A stretch of DNA of 64,000 bases, taken from assembly GCF_963422355.1 (NCBI RefSeq), contig NC_085085.1:6735733-6799732 (forward strand). The letters are read 5' to 3'. A model generated the notes under the pieces. That model saw only the letters and a list, made by a program, of their open reading frames with translations. It was not told where the DNA came from and ran no database searches. The stretch is from Corticium candelabrum. Lineage: Eukaryota; Porifera; Homoscleromorpha; Homosclerophorida; Plakinidae. The position numbers and the translations under genes were made by a program. Of this stretch, positions 44,181-55,622 are shown in pieces. Each line of letters starts with the position of its first letter. Positions within the stretch are counted from its first letter, which is position 1.

Positions 44181-45635
44181 CTAGACATGTAGAGTTTCTG
44201 CTGATGCGGTGATATCAACGTCCATGCCTCCCACAACAGCAATCAAGTAATTGTTTGTCCTACAAACTCCATGGCCGACGCGTCTGCATGTCATCGGCGG
44301 TAAAGCCAGCCACTTGTTCACTCGAGGATGAAATATTTCAACAGCAGTCGATGCAGCGCCATCATTCGAATCGATTCCTCCCAATGCTACAAGCCTGCCT
44401 CCAAAATTGAGAATACTGCAGTTACGATTGCTCATGTTTGGTAGAGATTTCATAGAAAAATCAGCAAGACTCAACACTCTAACACTGCTCGACTTACCAG
44501 ACATGTAGATGTTGTCTCCTATGGCAACGGCTGACACCACCCAAAATTCAATTTCTACTGATCCCAAATGGTGACATCCCCCTTCATTGATATCAACTTC
44601 ATACACCTGTAATTCCCTGTTTAAAATTTCTTGCCTGTTTCCAATGAGGTATAAACTGCTCTCGTTTGCAACTAACTGCCATACACCCTCAAAAGTCATT
44701 GCTGCTGCTGTACGCCACGTGCTTGTTTTCACATCAAAGTTTGCTATTTTATTATCACTTGATCGTCGATCTCTCATAATAGAGAAACATTCGCCATCAA
44801 GTGCAGCGAGCCCTACTATTTGAAGATGACTCGTCACTGGCAACGCCTTCCATTCCTCAACTGAATCATTAGCCATGAACAATTCATCTCCACTATCATT
44901 GCATGCTATAAGACCCGTGTTGACTGCTACTAATCGGTTTACATAAATGCCTCCTTGTGGAGCACACCTGACAGGTTTCCACTCTATTTGCACCTAAAAA
45001 TTTAATCAACACAATACATCAAGTGTCATATTACAAAAAGAAAGCAAAAAGTAGTCTACAAAACATTTGTCGACATGGTTCATTTAATAGACTACCTTCT
45101 CTGTCACAAGTAATGACATGCACCTTTGATTTGACAATGGTACATCCATATAACAATGGCGATTATATACATACGAATCATCCCTCCGTACTTGTCATTT
45201 TCAAATAATTGTAATTCTAATATGTAACAAACATGTTCATTGCAACTCAGAAATTAGACCAAAATCTCAGTATATGCTACATCAATCTCTCTTGCATATC
45301 CACTCGTGTTGCGACTCTGTATTACCGGTACAATGCCTAGGCTAGTATACATGCAAATGATGCCTAGTGTATACAAATAAAAAGTTGAATCTTAAACATT
45401 GAAAATATTTGACAAAGCAGATGAGGCCACGTTATTATCAAGCCAAAAGAAAGCTCCATCATATATGGTACATGTAGCCAGTGGCCCACTATTGAATCAC
45501 TCCTGCAAACGTTGCCACAAACATTACTGAATTATACACTAAGAGGTGACATACTTCAAACTAAAAGTTAATAAACATAATGACTACAAATCATATCATA
45601 CAGAGCACTACATACTATTAAAGGTATAAAAATGT

Positions 45636-45732
<97 letters not shown>

Positions 45733-46058
45733 AACAACATACAATAACTGACATTCAAGCTTACCTCGTCTGATTCATCTGTCGGGAACATTTGCATGTC
45801 AAGGGACAGACGAGACAGCCTTGCAGCATGAGCTAACAACAATTGATCGTATTTCTTACAAGAGCTCTTGCCATATCTATCGCAGACTTGTTGCTCTCTG
45901 TGCTTTCTTAACCTCATTACATGAGCAGATGACAACATAGGTGTACAAGCACCCTCACTACTCTTCCTTAAAGATGCAACACGCAAATCTGCAGATCCAT
46001 TTCCAGTTCTTACATCTGGAAACCACCAACAAAAGAAATGGTCTGTCCTACCCGGTAC
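44181..46058 (-). CDS. Kelch-propeller protein K2b, two 3' exons
   Basis: Exons 45765-46058 (98 codons; VPGRTDHFFCWWFPDVRTGN..., RLRKHREQQVCDRYG) and 44181-44993 (271 codons with stop), phase 0. The propeller keeps LVALGGIDSNDGA, VEIFHPRVNKWLALPPM and AVVGGMDVD. The first of these exons has three extra codons (SSE region) and a more diverged N-terminal half than the propeller. The expected first exon (about 46880-47014) has lost its donor and gained an in-frame TAG, so K2b needs another start or is on the way out. Confidence 0.6.
45635..45731. repeat. (GT)n microsatellite in the K2b intron
   Basis: About 97 bp of GT; the same tract in K2a is about 41 bp. Confidence 0.95.
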
Positions 46059-46879
46059 CTATAGGCAAGAGAGTTTATTTCAAGCATTTCTAGAAGAGCA
46101 GTTTATACACAAACAAACAAACAAACCAACAAACAATCGGACAAATCTGAGCTCAAACGTAAATATGACAATCTCAAAATGCAAAGTTGTCAAAAACTAA
46201 CTACATGTTTTACTCCAAACAGGTTTATATTAATTTTGCTGATCACATATCACCTGCGTATGCCCTTGCATCATCCTTGCTGGCAGTCTACAGTATACCC
46301 TCCTCCAGACTCCCTCCCTCAGCAACTCTTGACCAAAGAGTTTAGGAGTGTTACATATATTTCATAAATATAAAATAATAATACTGATTGTTCGGGTAAG
46401 TAAACAATATCCCAGGACCCCAGAGGCGCCACCCCAGCCCGACCTGAGTAATTTCATTATTCTACTATACAGTAAAAAAAATTCATTGGGTCCACCATAA
46501 CTTGAGTGACTCTAGTCGTCAAGATGGCAACCTTGCTGGATAATTGGTCGTCACATGAAGTCAGTTAGTCGTCAAACGGCAACTTGACGACCACTTTTCA
46601 AACTCTGCCCCATATGTACCAAAGTAAGAGCCATCAAAGTACACAACTATCACACAGCACAGCAGAAACTATTACAACACGTATTACAAACTATTACGCG
46701 TGTACTGGCTAATTAGCAAGAAGAGTGTGAGAAGAGGCTGGACACATTGACTGGTATGTGGGATTGTTGACATGCAACACGCTAATTACCACCAGCGATA
46801 ACTATGAGAGCATGCACACGAAACCATCTACAGTGGTACATTACTGTAACCCTAGCACATGCGTATTCAGCTTAACAAC

Positions 46880-47014
46880 ACTACAGTAATAGTCTTAGAC
46901 AGGGCGGCGGAACCGGGGGGAGGGGGGAGGGAAGAGCGACTGTTGTCCCTCCAATATCAGGATTGGGGGCATCACCCCTCCAATACTGGACGCTATGTAA
47001 TGCCATTACGGGAC
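46880..47014 (-). pseudogene. Broken first exon of K2b
   Basis: Reads MALHSVQYWRGDAPNPDIGG then a C/G-rich, altered Pro stretch, CLRLLL and a TAG. Where K2a has AAG|GTGAGT this copy reads AAGCTGAAT, so the donor is gone. Confidence 0.5.
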
Positions 47015-48683
47015 TTCGTTTCAGCAAACGATGATCAAAGAAAATACTTTGGAAGTTTTGTTGCTTGCAAGTAGAAATAATATTGGATGGTGTTGCAGTT
47101 GACTCACTTGATACACATTGTCGTGACCATATGTGTGCATGCTGATTTAGCTACTTCTGTCACAGATTAATCAATGACAAACCAACAATACTCAACTAAA
47201 ATCAAAATGGCGACAGTCTGTTACAAAAATCCCCCCCAATCCAGAGAAGCTTCCTCTGCCTCTGGTCTACTGTCTTTTAATAAGTCATCACACATGTCTT
47301 AACTGACGTGCAACAGTAACATACTAAATAACCTGTCACAATATATGAGAGCGAGAGCATTTGCTAAGTGGTCCACTTCCAGTCTAGTCCCTGTTTACAT
47401 GGTCCGAGTTTATACACAAGCTAACAGTAGCAAGCGAGAAGTTTGTAAAAGTCAGAATAAGTGGTATCCTGATGCCCCAGTCACATCATAGAACGCATGC
47501 CACTATAGTAGAATCGAGTCAGTCTCTTCCCGCCTTCGTCATCTCAAGCCTACCACTACATTATTACGGTATTATACATGTACAGTATACCTATGTCAAT
47601 CCAATCACAACAACATTGATACTACATAGTTAAAATGAAAGCATTGTTGGGGCAAGACTCAGTGAGAACAAACATGAAACACATTTGTCATAGAGGTGTA
47701 GCGTTAACATACATTGCAACGTGTTCTCATATTGGGTTGCATATTGGCCCTGGGGTCATGCCATCAGGAGTTGAGCCTGTTTCCACATTCTCTTATTACA
47801 TTGTAGTCCCTTGGAAATGGTGTGCAGCAACCTGGACAGCCATACAGCTATTACACTTAATTCACATGTCTGTGACTCAAAATCAACGTCATTTCCGGCG
47901 GTCGCACGTTGTCTTACAAACATTTATCTCAACGCAGTACAAGGAAGGGTCCCCAAGGTTCGCCCCAATTAATTAATTGGTTGTGCAATAAACGCGCACC
48001 TCAGAGTACAAATCTAAACGCCGTATTTCCGCTATTGCTCGTATTTTGAAGAAAAAAATCGTACTACTTCAGAGGCATACGTGAGGCAAACGTTTCTCTA
48101 GACACTGCCACCACATGACGTCTCAAATGCGTACGGTAAGTGTTGTTCTCTTGAAAAAGTGTCAAACCTACAGCGTGACATTCGTAAAGCACGGACAGAG
48201 AGCCATAACAAATAACACACCGCCCTCGAATAAACGCACTCTCGTCTAAACTAGATGCCGCAGTTGGAGCGATACAGAACCCTTTCGACAAAAAGCTAAG
48301 CGCGGCTTTATCTACCAATCTGCCACAATCTAAACACGCACATGAAACGCAAAGAGTCTACCTTGTCATGGATTGCAGCGTCAACCTCCACCATGTTTGC
48401 TGTTTACAAGTGACACGCAGAAAAGTCTCAGGGCGTTGACCGACGTCGAGTTAGGAGGACCCCGAAAGGATCAACAACGCAGGAGCGCAGGGAAGGCTTA
48501 GTAATCAGTCACGTGGGCAATCACGTGAGCAACTAGATCTATGTCTGTTGTGTTGTGCTTGTCAGAGCCGTATACTTGTTTACAAGACTCTAATATTTGT
48601 TCACCACACCAAAAGCAACAGTAAAAGAGTAATGCAGCGTATGCGTGTACTGTTGCCTATCTAATCCATTTCAATTTTGTCAA
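47015..48683. other. Intergenic K2b to K3, with dispersed repeat copy 3
   Basis: Mostly collinear with copy 1 but without the MADF element, pogo element and MITE. 47985-48280 is the uninterrupted version of the dispersed repeat at 4165-4550. No exon seen. Confidence 0.5.
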
Positions 48684-49894
48684 TTAGTCAGAGGGATGGA
48701 TTGCCCAGCTCACCATGCAGACAGCACCAGCTCCACTGTGATTGTCGATGCCAGCAATTGCGAGTGTAGAATCGTTGATGATGCACGTCTCCAGCCCTTG
48801 TAACTCAACTGGTAAGTCGACTAGTGGCATCCATTTTGCCTCTGATTGATTTAATGCCTCATAGAAAACATAGATGGTACAACTGCTTTTGCCAATGGCA
48901 AAAAGGTGATGATGATTCGTGAATACCTTACAAGGTAATCTGCCAGGCAAAGATGGTAGTAGCTTTGATGGCTTGCCTGACTCCGACAGCGAAATAGCTT
49001 CGATCCTGCCATCCTCATATGCAACATATGCAACTGACTCCATTACAGTAAAATCACAATGCCCGTGACCCACTGGAATGGATGGGGTCCAAGTTCCTGA
49101 CGGAAGATTGTAACATGAGATGCAGTTAGTTGTATTTTCATCAGCAGCAGACACATGAAACCCCCTCTGAAATCCTTCTGTCTGTGTGACCCTGTCTACA
49201 ACTTTCTGGCAATTTTGATCTCCATACGTGATCATACCATAAATAGAGTGTTCATCGACAGTAATCCTGCTCAAATTTGAAGCCCCGGAAAAGTCACGAA
49301 TGTACTTCCATGTATTGGCCTCGACATCGTATGCTTGAATGCTTGTTTTCTTCACACTGTGATCTTCAACAATTCCATAGGAAACCCCTTGACACTCGAA
49401 CAGTTTGTATAGTATGAATGGAAGTTTAACAAGCTCCTCCACTCCAGTTTTGATGTTGTAACGCAACATCTTTGACATACTGATAAATATTATCAGATCA
49501 TTTCTTATAAAGACGATTAGATCACGTTTGCTAATCGGTGCAGATATAGGAAAGCCTGAGACTTTGAATCTATCCTATAATACCAAAACAGAACCATTTT
49601 ATTATGATAGAACACAGATACTAACCACAGCCATATAATAACCTTGTACACAAGTTGGTCTGCCAAGACTTCTTTAAACTCTTCGACTTCTCTACGCCGA
49701 CCTTCATCATCTTTTATGGCATACGATAGTCCATAAGGTTGTACAAACCCCGATCCACCGGTGTGCCCTGTAGAGCAGCCTTCAGTAGCCATTACATCTA
49801 CATCTACCAACTACATTACACATCTTAGGCCGAGTCTTTTCTGATCACTGATTGTTTGCTGTACTTACTTGTTGAGCTGAAGCAGAGATCATAC
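48684..49894 (-). CDS. Kelch protein K3, linker exons and propeller (3' end of gene)
   Basis: Exons are 49869-49894 (ISAS..., phase 1 to 0), 49643-49810 (56 codons, phase 0; VMATEGCSTGHTGGSG... then YAIKDDEGRRREVEEFKEVL) and 48684-49574 (297 codons with stop). The propeller exon opens DRFKVSGFPISAPISKRDLI and carries kelch-like blades (KTSIQAYDVEANTWKYIRDF, NTTNCISCYNLPSGTWTPSI, NQSEAKWMPLVDLP), though the double-Gly turns are weak. The helical YAIKDDEG...EVEEF...LADQL segment before the propeller matches K1. It is spliced in phase to the CARD-like exon upstream through a 9-bp microexon. K3a in copy 1 is its dead partial copy. Confidence 0.7.
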
Positions 49895-50539
49895 CTAAAA
49901 TGTCCATATAGTTAATTAGCTTATAATTATGAATTTCAATAAAAGCTATGCTGTTTAACTACTAAACTAAATGGTCAAAACACGCTTTGCAACAGCACAT
50001 TTTGCTACATGCAACTTGTAATCTCTTGCAAGGCTGCCACTCCTACGTATTTTTACGTATCCTACAGTAACATAAAACGGCTGAGCCCAGCCCCTACAAA
50101 ATTCGTAGAATACCCTACGCAAATTTGCTGGTGCAAAATTCCAATGGATTTGGAAATAGCAAATCTGCTAACTCTGTGGCTAGAGGCATTATGTTGCTAG
50201 AGGCATTATTGTTGTCCAGTAAACATTATCAGAAATGTGTTATATCACTTTATGATGACTGGTGACTGGGTAAACTTTGATAAACTGACGTTATTTGATA
50301 TATCTAGATAGCACGTAATGTTACATCACCATTATCATTGTGTAAGTTTTATTTTAACTGTAACTATGTATGTATGTTTGCAAGACATGTTTATAGGAAG
50401 TAGGCGTGATCAAAGCAAGAAAATGGGCGTGGTTTTGCTAGAGGTGGGCATGCAATGGTGGCAGCTCTGCAAGATACACTTTAGCCTTACTCACCTTCAC
50501 ACTGACTAGTAATCAAACAGTCCAGCGACTGCACTATAC
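49895..50539. other. K3 intron
   Basis: No coding signal; short plus-strand frames are chance. Confidence 0.5.
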
Positions 50540-50548
50540 CTGCCATTT
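50540..50548 (-). CDS. Candidate 9-bp microexon of K3
   Basis: Nine bases (AAATGGCAG) lie between GATTTTTACAG and GTATAGTG. In phase 1-1 they would add three residues (EMA region) between the CARD-like exon and the linker. Phase fits both sides; skipping it keeps the frame. Confidence 0.35.
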
Positions 50549-50617
50549 CTGTAAAAATCATCAAATATTAATTTGTATCATTCAGATGACCATTGCAAAT
50601 TCAACTTTAATCCTCAC

Positions 50618-50938
50618 CCGGTTTACAATTAATAATCCTCTCAATTATGCTTTTCCCTATCGACTTCAAAATTCCACAACTTGCTGCATAATTAGAAGTA
50701 AGAATACAGGCAAAGGCCATACACATGTCCAGTGGGCCCCGAACAATAAGAGAGAGTAGATGAAAAATAGCTGTCGACCTTGTAAGATCTTGTATCTCTC
50801 TCCAGTCACAACCAGAGATGTACTTCAAATGGTACATAATATTTCCGATGGGCACAGGTGACACATAAAGCTTCAGATTCACCCAGTGTTCCCGAATAAA
50901 ATCCTCAGAGGGCCGTGAAACCAAATCATTCGACGACT
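50618..50938 (-). CDS. CARD-like death-fold exon of K3
   Basis: A single 321-bp exon, phase 1 at both ends (acceptor GTGTGTTTTAG, donor GTGAGG), encoding 106 residues. After SSNDLVSRPS the six-helix hydrophobic pattern of a caspase-recruitment-type death fold can be followed: SEDFIREHWVNLKLYV (helix 1), IGNIMYHLKYI (2), CDWREIQDL (3), AIFHLLSLIVRGPLDM (4, with the typical LL..h..RG), CMAFACILTSNY (5) and CGILKSIGKSIIERI (6). Such domains nucleate assemblies in apoptosis and innate immunity. The call rests on pattern, not on a search; a DED or DD is the alternative. The exon joins the repeat array upstream and the kelch part downstream in phase. Confidence 0.55.
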
Positions 50939-51026
50939 CTAAAACACACAAAAATAAAGAAATACCTTTATTCATATAACATTAATCTTCACAACACTGA
51001 ACAGTAATATTAAGACTGCACAACAC

Positions 51027-53709
51027 CTTGTCTGTCACAAACAGGGCTTCTGCAAGTATTACCCTCCAAGCTATTAACACCTAAATAGATTCATTCATAC
51101 TAAGTCATCACAAAGCACAGAGTGACATATTTTTGCCTTACTCATAGCCACACTATCCATATTTGTAGTCATGCTATCTATAGCCAGACTGCCACTGCCT
51201 GTATGCCTTAACAGATCTGCTAACAGAAAGACATGTCGATACTAATCTCTGCATATTAATATTAATAAAGCAATACCAAAGGCTTGTTCGTTCCCAAGAA
51301 TACTGTTCCCAGATATTTCACAACCTGCTATGTCAGAAGTTAACAGAGAGTATGTTGCAATCAAATGCAGTATATGTACTTACTGAGGGTTACACAACAG
51401 GTAGACCCATTAACGTCAAACCTATTAGCACCTAGAATAACATCATACTAAATCATAACAATAACGAAGTACAGAGTGACATATTGCCTTACTCATAATC
51501 ATATTATCCATATTTGCAGTCATACTGCCTATAGCCAAATCGCCACAACCTGTATGCCTTAAGTCCAGCTCTACTAGCTCTACTGCTCACACAAAGACAC
51601 GTTAATACTATTCTCTGCATATTAATATTAATAAAGCAATACCAATAGCATGTTCATTCCCAAGGATACTGTTCCCAAGGATACTGTTCCCAGATATTTC
51701 ACAACCTGCTATGTCAGAAGTTAACAGAAAGTATGTTGCAATCAAATGCAGTATTTATACTTACCGAGGGGTACACAACAGGTAGCCATAAACCTATTAA
51801 TGTCAAACCTATTAGCACCTAGAATATTATATTATCATACTATATCATAACAAAGTACAGAGTGACAAATTGCCTTACTCATTGTCATACTATTTACATG
51901 CATAGTCGCACTGTCCATATCCGGATCACCACGACCTGCATGCCTTAAGTACAGCTCTCCTGCTCACACAAAGACATGTTGCAATCATATGCAGTATACT
52001 TACCTAACACTACACAACAAATACCTGAAAATGTATTAACCTCCAAGCAATTAGCACCTAGAACAATACAACATACTAAATCATAAAAAAGTACAGAGTG
52101 ATAAATTGCCTTACTCATGGTCATAGTATTCACATGCATAGTCGCACTGTCCATACCCGGATCACCACGACCTGCATGCCTTAAGTACAGCTCTCCTGCT
52201 TACACAAAGACATGTTGCAATCTTATGCAGTATACTTACCTAATACTACACAACAAATACCTGAAAACGTATTAACCTCCAAGCAACTATTACCTACAAC
52301 AATACAGCATACTAAATCATAAAAAAGTACATAGTGATAAATTGCCTTACTCATAGTCATACTATTCACATACATAGTCGCACTGTCCATACCCGGATCA
52401 CCACGACCTGCATGCCTTAAGTACAGCTCTCCTGCTTACACAAAGACATGTTGCAATCTTATGCAGTATACTTACCTAACACTACACAACAAATACCTGA
52501 AAATGTATTAACCTCCAAGCAATTATTACCTAGAACAATACATCATATTAAATCATAAAAAAGTACAGAGTGATAAATTGTCTTACTCATTGTCATACTA
52601 TTTACATGCATAGTCGCACTGTCCATACCCGGATCACCACGACCTGCATGCCTTAAGTACAGCTCTCCTGCTTACACAAAGACATGTTGCAATCATATGC
52701 AGTATACTTACCTAACACTACACAACAAATACCTGAAAATGTATTAACCTCCAAGCAATTATTACCTAGAACAATACATCATATTAAATCATAAAAAAGT
52801 ACAGAGTGATAAATTGTCTTACTCATTGTCATACTATTTACATGCATAGTCGCACTGTCCATACCCGGATCACCACGACCTGCATGCCTTAAGTACAGCT
52901 CTCCTGCTTACACAAAGACATGTTGCAATCATATGCAGTATACTTACCTAACACTACACAACAAATACCTGAAAATGTATTAACCTCCAAGCAATTAGCA
53001 CCTAGAACAATACAACATACTAAATCATAAAAAAGTACAGAGTGATAAATTGCCTTACTCATGGTCATAGTATTCACATGCATAGTTGCACTGTCCATAC
53101 CCAGATCACCACAACCTGCATGCCTTAAGTACAGCTCTCCTGCTTACACAAAGACATGTTGCAATCTTATGCAGTATACTTACCTAACACTACACAACAA
53201 ATACCTGAAAACGTATTAACCTCCAAGCAATTATTACCTAGAACAATACATCATATTAAATCATAAAAAAGTACAGAGTGATAAATTGTCTTACTCATTG
53301 TTATACTATTTACATGCATAGTCGCACTGTCCATACCCGGATCACCACGACCTGCATGCCTTAAGTACAGCGTTCCTGCTTACACAAAGACATGTTGCAA
53401 TCATATGCAGTATACTTACCTAACATTACACAACAAATACCTGAAAATGTATTAACCTCCAAGCAATTATTACCTAGAACAATACATCATATTAAATCAT
53501 AAAAAAGTACAGAGTGATAAATTGTCTTACTCATTGTCATACTATTTACATGCATAGTCGCACTGTCCATACCCGGATCACCACGACCTGCATGCCCTAA
53601 GTACAGCTCTCCTGCTTACACAAAGACATGTTGCAATCATATGCAGTATACTTACCTAACACTACACAACAAATACCTGAAAATGTATTAACCTCCAAGC
53701 AATTAGCAC
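51027..53709 (-). CDS. K3 tandem array of short phase 1-1 exons (A/B/C cassettes)
   Basis: From 5' to 3' on the minus strand B and A exons alternate with a period near 236 bp. The A exons (81 bp, e.g. 53531-53611, 53295-53375, 53059-53139, 52823-52903, 52587-52667, 52351-52431, 52115-52195, 51879-51959; diverged 51493-51582 and 51142-51216) read ELYLRHAGRGDPGMDSATMH and then a VNSMTM-like end. The B exons (54 bp, e.g. 53420-53473, 52948-53001, 52004-52057, 51765-51818, 51384-51431, 51027-51080) read NNCLEVNTFSGICCVVL. Two C exons (51643-51708, 51277-51327; GCEISGNSILGN...) occur only in the 3' part. Introns are about 44-60 bp. All exons are symmetric in phase 1. The first B (53656-53709) has lost its AG acceptor. 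Each A+B pair adds about 45 residues. Peptide family unknown. Confidence 0.6.
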
Positions 53710-53772
53710 CCAGAACAGTATATTATATACTACTGTTACACAGAGCAGAATATAACAGCTGAACATCAGACA

Positions 53773-53988
53773 TTGCCCGATGAAATGTTGACAATGTTCA
53801 TTTGGATCGCTTGTAAGAAATTTAATCTACGTAACTGGCAAACCCTTGACGCATGCATCAGTAGGGCTCAGCTTGTTCTCGTAACTCAAGCGAGAAATGT
53901 CTTTGTTTATGTTTGCAAGCTAGCTGATAAATATCCTGTGAAAGAAGTAACTAATGGAACTTATAAAGTGACTATAACAAACTTTTAG
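53773..53988 (+). CDS. Unrecognised 71-residue frame on the opposite strand
   Basis: An open frame starting MPDEMLTMFIWIACKKFNLR and ending NGTYKVTITNF, with balanced composition and a proper stop. It is preceded in frame by a further Leu codon and by no clear acceptor. It lies directly next to the 5' end of the exon array, on the other strand. It could be an exon fragment of an inserted gene or chance; no family recognised. Confidence 0.25.
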   Translation: MPDEMLTMFIWIACKKFNLRNWQTLDACISRAQLVLVTQARNVFVYVCKLADKYPVKEVTNGTYKVTITNF

Positions 53989-54475
53989 CTGGTTTTGCTG
54001 TGTATACTCTAAACTACAAAGGGCTTTTTTAGTCTACAGTATCATTGTATGTATGTATTGTACTGCTCTGGTGCTCTGAACCTGCAAATTTGTAGCCTGT
54101 ATAGTGATAGGTGTCTGATAACCTGTCACGTACAATGTAGCTGAATTTATAGAGAATAAAATTGTTTAAATGATCCAAATCTACCAAGTTCCACACTACA
54201 AAACAGCAGGTAACACCTCAATTTTACTGATAATCTCGTATTTTACATTTCATAAAACACTCGTGTTGCACTTGTTTCAGTAAAAAGAAAACTGTTATTA
54301 AAATATTTAGTGCATGTGTGTCATGAAATGCACAAGTCAATGCAACACAGTAAATGTGTGTAGTAGATGGCAAAACTTAAGCTATAGGGTGGGGTTAAAC
54401 GCATGTCTGACCAATTTTCAAACGTTATACTCTGCTCTGCTACACCCTAATATAGCATAAATAACATTGCCTCAC
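53989..54475. other. K3 intron, includes start of the 1,459-bp repeat
   Basis: No exon seen. The first duplicated block begins near 54164. Confidence 0.45.
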
Positions 54476-54851
54476 CGTTACGGATAACCATATTCCTACG
54501 ATCACCAAGACATGACTGCCTTCCAATGAAGCCCGACCATACAACTGCCACAAAATACGGCAATAATATATGTTTCTTTGATAACTGAACAGCAGTAATA
54601 CCGGGTATACTACCAAGACTACACGGTAACCCTTGAGTATCTGCAATGTACATAGGGTCTGATGTTAACAAACTACATACGTTCAAATCAAATGAAGCAT
54701 ATACTTACCACGACAAAATACCTGGAACTCACTTGCAGAAACTACAACAACAATATTGTAAGGTATTATTACAACACAACACACTGACATATTCCCTTAC
54801 CAATACAGCTAACTGCACTCTGATTGCAATTACGGTTGTAATTGCTAAAAC
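54476..54851 (-). CDS. Four short phase 1-1 exons of K3, set 1
   Basis: The exons are 54801-54851 (FSNYNRNCNQSAVSCI, 51 bp), 54709-54741 (SASEFQVFCR, 33 bp), 54602-54640 (TQGLPCSLGSIP, 39 bp) and 54476-54544 (VWSGFIGRQSCLGDRRNMVI..., 69 bp). Each has an AG acceptor and a GT donor and is symmetric in phase 1, so any one can be skipped without a frameshift. Cys is frequent. They lie on the K3 strand between the possible first exon and the A/B array. No domain recognised. Membership of K3 is inferred from strand, phase and position. Confidence 0.5.
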
Positions 54852-55545
54852 CTACAACTTCAGAAACCATATCTAAAGGTGACACAAAACAGTAATTTTA
54901 TATGTGGCTTTGATATCAATTAAGACAGCAGTACGGTACAGCGTCAGGCTAAATAATAGCAATAACCTTATTAGTTCCAGACTTTTTCCCGCATGCATAT
55001 GGGAAAACGTCTGGAACCAAGTAATAATACATGTACATACTGTACTGTACTGTACAACGTCTTGACAAGTAATGGCTGTATGTTAATTAAAGTCAAATGC
55101 AGCATACCTAGACGCGACGTAAGCTGCATACTATTTCGGAACGAAGGGCAACAGCTAGAACCTGTCCGGTCCTAGCCAGACCACTTTTCAAAACTGACCC
55201 TTGCTCCTTGCCTTGCGAAGGAATGATACCGGTTTTCACTTACGAGACAAGGTCTTCTATACCTTCGGTACAGGCATACCGAAAGCATACGTTAGTCTGC
55301 CCTGATGCTAGTGTGTTTGTGCATCTGTCTGTCTGAGTCTGTTACCGCTATATCTACTTGAACGGTAGACTTTAACGACAAAAAAAGTTCTACGGGTAAC
55401 GAAGTGATGTTTTTCTTGCCTTTTGATTTGTGGATTTGCAAGGTTGAGTTTAATTAATTAATAAGTGATTTTTCAGAGCGCATGCGCAGTAGCAGTACAG
55501 TAAATTTGCCCAAAGTGTTTGTTCTACCAAACTTTGAACGTCTTA

Positions 55546-55622
55546 GGGTGCGTTCAAATACTAGTTCTAGAACTGGAATTGTAGGGGGGAGCAAATTTCT
55601 ATAGCGTTCGATTGGTAGTTCT
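55546..55622. mobile_element. Truncated left end of the Harbinger-like MITE
   Basis: GGGTGCGTTCAAATACTAG through TTGGTAGTTCTG, cut by the 1,459-bp duplication breakpoint. The full element is at 57005-57530. Confidence 0.8.

Larger units (their letters stand above)
36606..49246. repeat. Tandem segmental duplication, copy 2
   Basis: Collinear with copy 1 from AGACAGCTGCAGATAGACAG to CATACCATAAATAG inside K3 (49246). Beyond this point K3 continues uniquely, so copy 2 holds the only complete K3. The unit is about 12.6 kb without the copy-1 insertions. Confidence 0.85.
54164..55622. repeat. 1,459-bp tandem duplication, first unit
   Basis: Near-identical to 55623-57081; only a handful of differences were seen by eye. 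The unit ends inside the left end of a MITE (55546-55622), and the second unit starts at GTTTAAAAGATCC. Confidence 0.9.

Noticed and set aside
51027-53709. CRISPR-like array
   Set aside because: The 236-bp period, splice-bounded exons and eukaryotic context exclude a CRISPR; repeat and spacer lengths do not fit.
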